The notes under the pieces: generated by a model
Databases searched by the model: none
What the model was told of the DNA's origin: nothing
The model's input: only the letters and a program-made list of their open reading frames with translations
In this document: piece after piece, positions 40,679 to 48,396 of the stretch
How the letters are laid out: each line of letters opens with the position of its first letter
Numbering within the stretch: position 1 is the first letter of the stretch
NCBI GenBank assembly: GCA_019187085.1
Contig: JABARS010000004.1
Span: forward strand, 124,001-188,000
Source of the DNA: Pseudorhodoplanes sp.
GTDB taxonomy: Bacteria > Pseudomonadota > Alphaproteobacteria > Rhizobiales > Xanthobacteraceae
DNA: 64,000 nt
Direction of reading: 5' to 3'
Program-made: the position numbers and the translations under genes

Positions 40679-40756
40679 GCGCAAACCCGGTCGGGGACGG
40701 GGAGGGGTGGGGACGTGACCGGGGTTGCGTGACCGATGGAGTCCTTTCGCTTGCGC

Positions 40757-41389
40757 TCAGCGGCGCGGCGAGGTCGCGGTGGCGATGTTGCCGCGCGGAT
40801 CGCCGAGCGACACCCACATATTCGGATCGTTCTGCGACTGACGCTTGACGAAACGGTAGGTGGTGTCGGTCCAGAGCAGGATGTCGGGATGCTGGTTGTC
40901 GAGCACGAACTCGCCCTTGTCGGTTTTCACCGTCAGCACCGCGTGGCCGTCGCCCGAGCGCTCGCGCACGACCGTGATCAGCAGCGCCTCGCGCGGCCAG
41001 CCGGCCTGCATCAGGAGCTTGCGCTTGAGCAGCACATAGTCCTCGCAGTCGCCGATGCCGTCGTCGGGATACGACCACTTCTCGACCACGCCCCAGTGTT
41101 CGAGGTCGGTCATCGGCTTGATCTTTTCGTTGACCCACTTGTTGATGCGGGTCAGGTCCTTCCAGGCCTTGGCGGTGAGCACGACGTCGCGCGGGCTCGA
41201 CGTGCGTCCCTCGCATTCGCGCGGCTGGTTCGAGCAGAATTCCACCCAGCCGATCGGCGGGCGCGAGGTGTCGCCGAGCGAGGCGAACAGAAGGCGTTCG
41301 CTCGCCGCAAGCACGCCGGACAGGCCAAGCGCCATGAAGACTGCGGCGGCGGTCGCGACGGCCGGTATGCCTTTCGGATACCGTTTCAT
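40757..41389 (-). CDS. Bacterial transglutaminase-like cysteine peptidase (BTLCP family)
   Basis: 210 residues with a signal peptide (GIPAVATAAAVFMALGLSGVLAAS). Triad residues are Cys115 in GDCEDY, His149 in DGHAVL and Asp164 in VLDNQ. The family includes LapG, a periplasmic protease controlled by c-di-GMP through LapD; here no lapD is adjacent, though a PilZ gene lies upstream. Its 3' UTR carries the exact complement of a 17-base motif in a candidate sRNA at 43303-43319. Confidence 0.9.
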   Translation of the reverse strand: MKRYPKGIPAVATAAAVFMALGLSGVLAASERLLFASLGDTSRPPIGWVEFCSNQPRECEGRTSSPRDVVLTAKAWKDLTRINKWVNEKIKPMTDLEHWGVVEKWSYPDDGIGDCEDYVLLKRKLLMQAGWPREALLITVVRERSGDGHAVLTVKTDKGEFVLDNQHPDILLWTDTTYRFVKRQSQNDPNMWVSLGDPRGNIATATSPRR

Positions 41390-41724
41390 GATGGAGCCCC
41401 TCCCTTGTCGTTGGGGCCATCATTTCCACAAAGCTTTTGAACCGCCGCTAATCTGCTTCAGTCGATTTGAAGACAAAGCAAGTAAAGAACGCTACGAATA
41501 CAATATAAAACCTGCGGATAAATCGAATAGAATTTTCGAATACTGCATTTGATTCAAATTGTCCGCATTAACGCCGCTGCGCGCGCTGAGCGCGCCTGTT
41601 CGCGGCGTTCGGGCGGCGACGTTTACCATCGCGGAGGGAGCAAACGGCGGCACCGCAGGCGCGTTGCGGCGCGCGCGGGACGCGTGCAGAGAGCCGGGAT
41701 TGTATGCAAATGTCGCGACGGCGT
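41390..41724. other. AT-rich intergenic region upstream of the cysteine peptidase gene
   Basis: 335 bases with a marked drop in GC content between about 41440 and 41570, then a GCGCGC/GCGCGC hairpin near 41578-41595. No open frame of quality crosses it. It must contain the promoter of the peptidase gene; the AT-rich part is a plausible site for nucleoid-associated regulators. I see no RNA family. Confidence 0.45.
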
Positions 41725-42345
41725 TTACACGCCGGTCACGCTCTCTTCGACAAAGTCGGGATGCTGCAGGCGCAGGAACTCGACTGCGAAGCCGTCGTCG
41801 AGATGGCGCACGACGCGGCCCTGCACCTTGCCGAGCGTGACGAGCGCGCCCATGGGCGGACGCTGGTCGGTCGCCACCGCCGCGCCGGAGAGCGACAGGT
41901 CGATCAGGCGGCAGCCGATATTGACGCCGTTCGGCAGGATCAACATGGTCATCGGCCGCTTGGGCACGAAGCGACCGTGACGCCGGTCTTCCGGCGAGTC
42001 GAGCAGGTGGCGGTTGGCGAGCCAGGTCAGTTGCGCGGCGATGCGGTCGCGCTTGCGTAGGGTCGCCGCGATCGTCATCGCAAATCCGTTGTCGAAATGG
42101 CGCGTGATCACGCCTTCGAGCCGTCCGACATGATCGATATAGGCGACCACGCGCTCGCCCTGCCGGCCGGTGACCGGGGCGATCAGCGCCATGCCGCCGG
42201 GCGACATGTTGATCACCTGGCACGGATATTCGTGCCGGTCGCTCAGCATGTAGCGGCCAAGCAGGTTGACTTTGACGCGCTGGAACCTGCGCCGCTCCTG
42301 CGCGTGCGGGAGGATCCGTGCAGCCGTCAGGCTCGAATGCAGCAT
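41725..42345 (-). CDS. Tandem PilZ domain protein
   Basis: 206 residues with two PilZ-like halves. The first has ERRRFQRVKV (about 17-26) and INMSPGGMAL (about 45-54), the classical RxxxR and NxSxxG c-di-GMP contacts. The second has RRHGRFVP and IDLSLSGAAV. It should bind c-di-GMP and may form a receptor for the GGDEF/EAL proteins elsewhere in the window. No membrane segment. Confidence 0.88.
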   Translation of the reverse strand: MLHSSLTAARILPHAQERRRFQRVKVNLLGRYMLSDRHEYPCQVINMSPGGMALIAPVTGRQGERVVAYIDHVGRLEGVITRHFDNGFAMTIAATLRKRDRIAAQLTWLANRHLLDSPEDRRHGRFVPKRPMTMLILPNGVNIGCRLIDLSLSGAAVATDQRPPMGALVTLGKVQGRVVRHLDDGFAVEFLRLQHPDFVEESVTGV

Positions 42346-42452
42346 GGAAGCCCGGAATTAGCGGCGCCCGGCCGCCCGTTGAATGTCAATTCAAAACCTA
42401 GACAACCAGTGTTAACGGCGCGTTTATCCGGGGACTGCGCCGTGTTCGCCGA

Positions 42453-43040
42453 TCAGTCGCTGCGTCCGCCTTCCAGCACGACAAACCGGCGGCGCGGACT
42501 TTCCCCGGTCGGCACGGCCGCAAAGCGCGGCGGCAGCACGACGTCGAGGGCGGGGCCGATATGACGGTAGACGCCGAGCGTCAGCGCGCCCAGCGGCTTG
42601 ACGCCGGCCCAGTAGGGCCGCTGCACGGCCGACAGCGCGCCGAGCAGACGGGCCGGCATGCCGCGCCGGTAACCGAGCGGCAGCAGCAGCAATTCCAGCT
42701 CGAGCCGCTGCCGGTCCGCGGTCTCGCCATGGGCGGCGGCGACCACGCCGTTTTTCTCGGCCGCGATGATCGTCACGAGATCGTCGAGTGCGCCCGCGCT
42801 GCCCTCTGCCCACAGGCCGCGGAACGGCCGCTCCTTCAGCTCGCGGCCGAACAGCGCGCACAGGCGCGTGCCGGCGATGCGGAACGGATGCCCGCGCAAG
42901 GGATCGAAGCCGAGGATGAAGGTATCGCCCAGAATGCGGCGGATCGCGCCCGGCTCGATATCGGTACGGTCGGGCGCGGCGCGCGCGCCGCGGCAGGTGT
43001 CCCAATATGCGAACAGTTCGCGCGTCGTTTCGTTTTTCAT
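42453..43040 (-). CDS. PAS-domain protein (PAS_5 family)
   Basis: 195 residues. The segment ELFAYWDTCRGARAAPDRTDIEPGAIRRILGDTFILGFDPLRGHPFRIAGTRLCALFGRELKERPFRGLW is the hallmark of PAS_5 proteins, a PAS-like fold common in Hyphomicrobiales. There is no attached output domain. AGGGG precedes the ATG. Same strand as PilZ but 107 bases apart. Role unknown; probably a sensor or regulator. Confidence 0.85.
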   Translation of the reverse strand: MKNETTRELFAYWDTCRGARAAPDRTDIEPGAIRRILGDTFILGFDPLRGHPFRIAGTRLCALFGRELKERPFRGLWAEGSAGALDDLVTIIAAEKNGVVAAAHGETADRQRLELELLLLPLGYRRGMPARLLGALSAVQRPYWAGVKPLGALTLGVYRHIGPALDVVLPPRFAAVPTGESPRRRFVVLEGGRSD

Positions 43041-43213
43041 GCCGCCCCTGTCCTGTCGTTGCGCAGACGGTGTGCCAGGCTGTGCCCCGATGGCACAGCG
43101 CGGCGCGTATCCGCGATGGCGCGGCTTGAGGGAGCAGGACGCGTGCCGCGGACGGCATTGGCGGGGTCGCTCGCGCCGCCAGGTCGCGCGTTATTCTTAA
43201 TTCGCGGATCGGA

Positions 43214-43242
43214 TTGGCAGCCGCGTCCGACGCGCTTATGGT
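43214..43242 (+). promoter_or_regulatory. Candidate sigma-70-type promoter of an sRNA
   Basis: TTGGCA (43214-43219), 17-base spacer, TATGGT (43237-43242). Five of six and four of six matches to consensus with ideal spacing. No protein gene begins downstream before a strong terminator at 43357-43387. Confidence 0.5.
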
Positions 43243-43248
43243 GGCCGC

Positions 43249-43387
43249 GATCCACACGACCTGCCGGTTGCAACGACCGGTAGCGAAACGAGCAACGGGA
43301 GTGGTGGGGACGTGACCGGCGCATGATTGCGCGGTATTCCCGATGGGGCTCCGCAGGAGGGAGAGCTGATGCTCTCCCTCTTTTTTT
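43249..43387 (+). ncRNA. Candidate trans-acting small RNA (about 140 nt)
   Basis: Bounded by a promoter-like element and a perfect terminator in a 439-base gap whose left neighbour is on the opposite strand, so the transcript is unlinked to any upstream gene. Predicted hairpins: CCGGT/ACCGG around 43264-43280, GCGCA/TGCGC near 43320-43333, then the terminator. Between them an unpaired stretch holds GGTGGGGACGTGACCGG (43303-43319). That motif recurs at 40706-40722. Resemblance to the multi-copy suhB/mmgR RNA family of Hyphomicrobiales is possible but unchecked. It might instead be a leader of the rhomboid gene. Confidence 0.5.
43357..43387 (+). terminator. Strong intrinsic terminator with no upstream plus-strand gene
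   Basis: Perfect 10-bp stem GAGGGAGAGC / GCTCTCCCTC with a TGAT loop, followed by seven T. It lies 93 bases before the rhomboid start. Confidence 0.88.
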
Positions 43388-43479
43388 GCGTGGCGGCGCC
43401 GGTTTTTGTGAAGTGATGCCGGCAAGCTTTCGCTTGCATCGGCGGGGCCGGTCGGGCGAGGTAAGGGCGCAAACCGGTC

Positions 43480-44241
43480 ATGGTCTCCTTGAATCCGCCC
43501 CGACAGCCGATCTTCAACGTTCCCACAGTCGTGGTGGCGACCCTCGTCGTCCTGCTGGCTGTCCATCTTGTGCGCCTGTTCGCGCTGACCGCGCGCGGCG
43601 AGCTGGAATTCCTGTTGCTGTTTGCCTTCATCCCGGCCCGCTACGACAGCGCAATGCTGGTGTCGGGCACGATGCCCGGCGGCATGTTTGCCGACGCCTG
43701 GACGTTCGTCACCTACAGCCTGATCCATGCCGATTTCATGCATCTGGGTTTCAATGCGATCTGGCTCTTGGCGTTCGGCACGCCGCTGGCGCGTCGCTTC
43801 GGCGCGGCGCGGTTTGTCGCGTTCGTGGCGGCGGCGGCGGCGGCCGGCGCGCTTGCGCATCTTGTGACGCATCCCGGCGAGATCATTCCGATGGTCGGCG
43901 CCTCGGGGGCGATTTCGGGCGCGATGGCGGCCTCCATGCGCTTTGCGTTTCAGCGCGGCGGTCCGCTGTGGACCGGACGCGCGGACACGGCCTCGTACCG
44001 GCAGCCGGCCTTGCCGCTGCGCGCCGCGCTGCGGGAACCGCGCGTCCTCATTTTCATTCTGCTCTGGTTCGCGCTGAATTTCCTGTTCGGCGTCGGCTCG
44101 ATCTCGATCGGTGGCGACCAGCAGTCGGTCGCCTGGGAGGCGCATGTCGGCGGGTTCATGGCCGGGCTGCTGCTGTTCGGATTTTTCGACCCGGTGCGCG
44201 GCGCGCCGGAAGCGGAACCGCCATCGGCGTCGGTGTGGTAG
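43480..44241 (+). CDS. Rhomboid-family intramembrane serine protease
   Basis: 253 residues with six membrane helices. Catalytic Ser142 lies in GASGA and His222 in AWEAHVGG; HADFMHLGFNAIWLLAFG matches the rhomboid N-terminal His/Asn motif. The protein cleaves transmembrane substrates within the bilayer. A loop of about 30 residues after helix 4 (GGPLWTGRADTASYRQPALPL) is typical of alphaproteobacterial members. It follows the candidate sRNA by 93 bases. Confidence 0.9.
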   Translation: MVSLNPPRQPIFNVPTVVVATLVVLLAVHLVRLFALTARGELEFLLLFAFIPARYDSAMLVSGTMPGGMFADAWTFVTYSLIHADFMHLGFNAIWLLAFGTPLARRFGAARFVAFVAAAAAAGALAHLVTHPGEIIPMVGASGAISGAMAASMRFAFQRGGPLWTGRADTASYRQPALPLRAALREPRVLIFILLWFALNFLFGVGSISIGGDQQSVAWEAHVGGFMAGLLLFGFFDPVRGAPEAEPPSASVW

Positions 44242-44371
44242 CGCGGTGTGCATGCTGCGGCGCAGTGACGCTGCCGCAATCGAACCAAATTCGCGGTGAT
44301 ACATTGATGGCGTGGGCGCAGGTTCGGCCCGCCCGGTCGCATCGTGCGCCCTCCATCAGGGAGGCGATGCC

Positions 44372-44803
44372 ATGATCGTGAAAGACATTCTCACGGCGAA
44401 AGGCCGCGAGGTCGCAACGATTTCCCCCACGGCCACTCTGGCCGATGCCGCCAAAACGCTGGCGGAGCGGCGCATCGGCGCGCTTGTCGTCACCGGCGCC
44501 GGCAAGCGCGTGATCGGGATCGTATCCGAACGCGACATCGTTCGCATTCTGGCGGCGCGCGGTAAGGCGGCGCTCGGACTGTCCTTGACCGAGGTGATGA
44601 CGCGCAAGGTGGTGAGCTGCGTTGAAACCGACACCGTCAGCGCGATCATGGAGCACATGACGTCCGGCAAGTTCCGTCACATCCCGGTGCTCGACGGCGA
44701 GCGGCTCGCCGGCATCATCTCGATCGGCGACGTGGTCAAGCTGCGGCTGCACGAGATGGAGACCGAGCAGTCGGCTCTGCGCGATTATATCCAGACCGCC
44801 TGA
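44372..44803 (+). CDS. CBS-domain pair protein
   Basis: 143 residues forming a Bateman module: CBS1 at about 7-60 (LADAAKTLAERRIGALVVTG) and CBS2 at about 75-130 (MEHMTSGKFRHIPVLDGERLAGIISIGDVVKLRL). Such pairs bind adenine nucleotides (AMP, ATP, SAM) as regulators. No attached catalytic domain. ATG chosen where the CBS1 helix begins. Converges with the patatin gene nine bases away. Confidence 0.92.
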   Translation: MIVKDILTAKGREVATISPTATLADAAKTLAERRIGALVVTGAGKRVIGIVSERDIVRILAARGKAALGLSLTEVMTRKVVSCVETDTVSAIMEHMTSGKFRHIPVLDGERLAGIISIGDVVKLRLHEMETEQSALRDYIQTA

Positions 44804-44812
44804 CCGCTGCCG

Positions 44813-45826
44813 TCAGGTGAGAACCGACAGCGCCTCGAGGATATCGGGGACGGCCTTGCGCGCGGCCTGATCGCCGATCGCGATCGCCTCCTTGGCGCGG
44901 TGGAAGTCGAACAGGCCGACCTTGCCGAGGCGCGGGCTGATCATGACGTCGGGCGGGTCGCCCGCCAGACGTGCGCGCGTCACCCGGTCCTGGATGATGT
45001 TGAAGGCGTCGATCATCACATGGGCGATGTTGGGGCGCCCGGCGGTGCCGATGAACTGGCGCTTGAGCAGGTTCTCCAGATTGAACAGGTTGCGCAGCCC
45101 GCTCGGGCGCTCGCGCATGCTCTGCAGTTCGAGCGCGTCGCTCTCGTCGGAGCCGTGGCTGGAGATGGTGACGCCGTGGCCGAGCAGATCGGCATTGAGA
45201 TTGACTGCGATCACGAGGCGGGCGCCGAGCGCGCGCGCCGCGGAGACCGGAACCGGATTGACCAGCGCGCCGTCGACCAGCCAGCGTCCGCCGACCCGGA
45301 TCGGATTGAAGATGCCCGGCAGCGCATAGGAGGCGCGCAGCGCGTGAATGAGCCGCCCGCGCGTCAGCCAGATTTCGTGGCCGGTGCCAAGCTCGGTCGC
45401 AATGGCCGCGAAGTGGCGCGGCAGGTTTTCGATCGTCACGTCGCCGAGCGCGACTTCGAGCCGTTTGGCGAGGCGGTCGCCGCGGATCAGGCCGGAGCCG
45501 CCGAGGCTGACATCGAGATAGCCGAGCACGCCGCGCGCATTGAGGCCGCGCGCCCATTCCTCGAACGCATCGAGCTGATTGTAGGCATAGCAGCCGCCGG
45601 CGACGGCGCCGATCGAGGTGCCGACGATCACGTCGGGAACGATGCCGTTCTCCTCCAGCACCCGCAGCACGCCGACATGGGCGAAGCCGCGCGCGGCGCC
45701 GCCGCCGAGCGCAAGCCCGATACTGGGACGCGGAGGGACTGGCCGCTCGCTCGACGCGTCGGCCGCGCGGTCGTCGTTTCCGTTGCGCAGGAGCCTGTGC
45801 AGCACGCGTCCCTCCCCAGTGCCCAT
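44813..45826 (-). CDS. Patatin-like phospholipase
   Basis: 337 residues. Oxyanion loop GGGAARG is at 41-47, nucleophile Ser71 in GTSIG, and the dyad Asp185 in VDGALVNPV. This RssA-like patatin should hydrolyse acyl esters of phospholipids or lysophospholipids. The C-terminal 120 residues include a helical extension (NLENLLKRQFIGTAGRPNIAHVMIDAFNIIQDRVTRARLAG) found in the bacterial group. No signal peptide. Confidence 0.92.
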   Translation of the reverse strand: MGTGEGRVLHRLLRNGNDDRAADASSERPVPPRPSIGLALGGGAARGFAHVGVLRVLEENGIVPDVIVGTSIGAVAGGCYAYNQLDAFEEWARGLNARGVLGYLDVSLGGSGLIRGDRLAKRLEVALGDVTIENLPRHFAAIATELGTGHEIWLTRGRLIHALRASYALPGIFNPIRVGGRWLVDGALVNPVPVSAARALGARLVIAVNLNADLLGHGVTISSHGSDESDALELQSMRERPSGLRNLFNLENLLKRQFIGTAGRPNIAHVMIDAFNIIQDRVTRARLAGDPPDVMISPRLGKVGLFDFHRAKEAIAIGDQAARKAVPDILEALSVLT

Positions 45827-45912
45827 TTTCGGCCCCCGGATCCTGCGCCGGCAAGCGCATCACACGATCATGGTGAAGCTTACAGGCGGGTGACTAACAA
45901 ACCGGCAACGCG

Positions 45913-46515
45913 TCAGCGTTGCGGGCGAACCATCGTGAACTGGCGCTCGACGACGGCATAGTTGTGATAGCCGCCGCGCGCGATCGGCCGCATCGCGGCG
46001 GTGTCGAGCAGGCCGTCTTTGATGAAGCGCTCGTCGATATGCACGCCGATCACCTGGCCGAACACGACATGGCAATCGACCGGGCGGCTCTCGATGTCCT
46101 CCATCGGCACGATCTTGAGCAGCAGGCATTCGAGCGCCGCGGGCGAAGCCTTCACGCGCGGCGGCTTGACGAGATGGCAGGGCGCGGCCTCGAGGCCCGC
46201 ATGCTCCATTTCGTTAACGCCGCGCGGCAGCGGCGCGGAGGTGGCGTTCATCGCCTCGCGCAGATCCCAGGTGGCGAGATTGCAGACGAACTCTCCGGTT
46301 TCCTCGATGAAGTTGACGGAGTCCTTGCGGCCCTCGCTGCCGAACATCACGATGGGCGGGCGGCTGTTGACGCCGTTGAAGAATGAATAGGGCGCGAGGT
46401 TGATTTCGCCCTTCTGGCTCATCGACGTGATCCAGCCGATCGGGCGGGGCGCGACGATCGCCTTGAAGGGATCGTGCGGCAGTCCGTGGTCGTTCTTGCG
46501 GGTGTCGTAGAACAT
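45913..46515 (-). CDS. Flavin reductase-like protein (FMN-binding split barrel)
   Basis: 200 residues with the flavin-reductase-like signature KAIVAPRPIGWITSMSQKGEINLAPYSFFNGVNSRPPIVMFGSEG. It binds FMN and either reduces it with NAD(P)H or uses it directly. No partner oxygenase is adjacent; a nitroreductase gene lies 39 bases upstream on the same strand, so the two flavoproteins may be co-transcribed. Confidence 0.92.
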   Translation of the reverse strand: MFYDTRKNDHGLPHDPFKAIVAPRPIGWITSMSQKGEINLAPYSFFNGVNSRPPIVMFGSEGRKDSVNFIEETGEFVCNLATWDLREAMNATSAPLPRGVNEMEHAGLEAAPCHLVKPPRVKASPAALECLLLKIVPMEDIESRPVDCHVVFGQVIGVHIDERFIKDGLLDTAAMRPIARGGYHNYAVVERQFTMVRPQR

Positions 46516-46554
46516 GGAACCTGCGCAGCGGATTTCCTTGCGGCCCCGACCGGC

Positions 46555-47124
46555 TTACGACCCGGGCCGCGTGACGATCTCCGAAAGCGCCGGGCGCGGC
46601 CGGTCTTCGGGCGAGTGCGTCAGGCGGCCGATATGGACGAATCCGGCGATGCGCTCGTGCGCGGCGAGCCCGAGCGCATCGAGCACGCGACGATCGTAAG
46701 CATACCATTCGGTGAGCCAGCTTGCTCCATAGCCGAGGGCATGGGCGGCGTGCAGAAGGTTCATTGCCGCCGCGCCCGCGGACAGGAGCTGTTCCCATTC
46801 CGGGATTTTGACGTGCGGGGCGGGACGGCTGACCACGCCGATGACGAGCGGGGCACGCGCAAGGCGTTCGGTCTCGAACGCGATCTGGTCGGCGGTGGCC
46901 TCGGGATGGTCGGCGCGGAACGCGGCGGCGATCTTTTCCCCGATTCGCCGGCGCGCCTCGCTCTCGATCACGATGAAGCGCCAGGGAACGAGCTTGCCGT
47001 GATCGGGTACGCGAGAGGCGACCGTGAGCAGGGTGTCGATATCGGCGGCATCGGGGCCGGGGCCGGACAGCTCCATCGGCTTGACCGAGCGGCGGGTTTT
47101 CAGGAGTTCGAGGGCGTCGGGCAT
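46555..47124 (-). CDS. Nitroreductase family protein
   Basis: 189 residues, the standard size. The N-terminal LLKTRRSVKPMELSGPGPDAADIDTLLTVASRVPDHGKLVPWRFIVI carries the RRS/FMN-binding residues, and the GYGASWLTEWYAYDRRV segment is near the C-terminus. It resembles the YdjA-like nitroreductases, FMN enzymes of unclear physiological substrate. ATG at 47124 set by homology; the upstream frame is shadow of the opposite gene. Confidence 0.93.
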   Translation of the reverse strand: MPDALELLKTRRSVKPMELSGPGPDAADIDTLLTVASRVPDHGKLVPWRFIVIESEARRRIGEKIAAAFRADHPEATADQIAFETERLARAPLVIGVVSRPAPHVKIPEWEQLLSAGAAAMNLLHAAHALGYGASWLTEWYAYDRRVLDALGLAAHERIAGFVHIGRLTHSPEDRPRPALSEIVTRPGS

Positions 47125-47215
47125 GATCGGATAAGCGGCTATCACAGGGGGCCGGCGCTGACAAACCGCCGGCCGGCGGCTTGAATTCGCCGCCTTTTGG
47201 GTCGAAAAGGGCCGC

Positions 47216-48262
47216 ATGCGGGGGAAGCCGACCGACCGTTTCCGTAAAGCGCTGTGTGGATTGTGCGCGGGACTCTGTGCCGGCCTTGCCGTCGCAGCCA
47301 CCCCCGCGGCAGGCCAGGCGCTCATTTCCGGACCGGGCTTCGGCGGCGCGGCGCCCGGCGGGCCCTCGACCAATCCGGGAGCGAGCCTTGTCGCGCCGGG
47401 CGGCGGCGTCGCTCCGCCCGCGACCATCCAGTCGCCGCTCAATATCCCGCCCTCCGCAGCCCCTCCGCCGCAGGCCGCGCCCTCGCTGCCGGCGGTTCCG
47501 GGCGCGCAGGTCGCGCTCTATCTCGCCGCCCGGTTCGGTTCCGATCTCGGCTACATCCAGAACGGGCTGATCTGGCGCATCTATTCCGACCGGCCCGACG
47601 TGCATGGCGCCTACCGCATGATCCGCGAGGAGCGCACCTCCGCGCCTGCTTTCGTGCTGCCGCCCGGCGGCTATGTCGTGCACGTCACGTTCGGTCAGGC
47701 GAGCGCCAGCAAGCACATCGCGCTGCGCGCGGATACGGTGCGCGAAATCTTCACCATCCCCGCCGGCGGCCTGCGGTTCGAAGGCAAGGTGGGCGACGTG
47801 CGCATTCCGGCCGGGCAGATTTCCTTCGACGTGTTCAAGGGCAGCCAGTTCGAGGTCGGCGACAAGCGTCCGATGGTGCAGGGCGCGATGACGGGCGACG
47901 TCGTGCTCGTGCCGGAAGGCACCTACACGATCGTGTCGAATTACGGCGACGGCAATGCGGTGGTGCGTTCCGACATCCGCGTGCAGCCGGGCAAGCTCAC
48001 CGACGTCACGGTGGTGCATCGCGCCGCCGTCATCACACTCAAGCTCGTCGCCACCCAGAACGGCGAGGCGCTGGCGAATACCGCCTGGTCGGTGCTCACG
48101 CCCGGCGGCGACGTGATCAAGGAATCGATCGGCGCGTTTCCGCGCGTCATCCTGGCCGAGGGCGAATATCGCGCCATCGCCCGCAACGACGGCAAAGTCT
48201 TTGAGCGCGACTTCCGTGTCGTGACCGGCGTGGACAGCGAAATCGCCGTGCTGGCGCGATGA
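47216..48262 (+). CDS. Exported conserved hypothetical protein
   Basis: 348 residues. A signal peptide (ALCGLCAGLCAGLAVAATPAAG) is followed by a Gly/Pro/Ala-rich linker of about 60 residues and a beta-rich domain of about 240 residues. Repeating ...IPAGGLRFEGKVGDVRIPAGQISFDVF... and ...VPEGTYTIVSNYGDGNAVVRSDIRVQPGKL units suggest several tandem Ig- or prealbumin-like domains. I know similar conserved hypotheticals in Hyphomicrobiales but no function. Probably periplasmic. Confidence 0.78.
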   Translation: MRGKPTDRFRKALCGLCAGLCAGLAVAATPAAGQALISGPGFGGAAPGGPSTNPGASLVAPGGGVAPPATIQSPLNIPPSAAPPPQAAPSLPAVPGAQVALYLAARFGSDLGYIQNGLIWRIYSDRPDVHGAYRMIREERTSAPAFVLPPGGYVVHVTFGQASASKHIALRADTVREIFTIPAGGLRFEGKVGDVRIPAGQISFDVFKGSQFEVGDKRPMVQGAMTGDVVLVPEGTYTIVSNYGDGNAVVRSDIRVQPGKLTDVTVVHRAAVITLKLVATQNGEALANTAWSVLTPGGDVIKESIGAFPRVILAEGEYRAIARNDGKVFERDFRVVTGVDSEIAVLAR

Positions 48263-48357
48263 CGGCCCGCTCGCGCCAGGTTCTCGCCGCCGCGCTTCTG
48301 GTCGCATTGCTGGTGCTTCTGGCCTCGGCCGCCATGCGCAGCCTGTCGTTCGGCTGA
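48259..48357 (+). CDS. Putative 32-residue single-pass membrane peptide
   Basis: ATG overlaps the stop of the exported protein gene (ATGA). The product MTARSRQVLAAALLVALLVLLASAAMRSLSFG is one hydrophobic helix with a basic start. Translational coupling and codon use like its neighbours favour expression, but the length is small and there is no homology I can name. Confidence 0.4.
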   Translation: MTARSRQVLAAALLVALLVLLASAAMRSLSFG

Positions 48358-48396
48358 CGGCGGAGCACGTTCCCGTGCGGGGGATGCGGAACGCTG

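Noticed and set aside
43323-43480. Peptide gene overlapping the sRNA terminator
   Set aside because: The frame starting at 43323 has no RBS, crosses the terminator and is out of phase with the rhomboid start.
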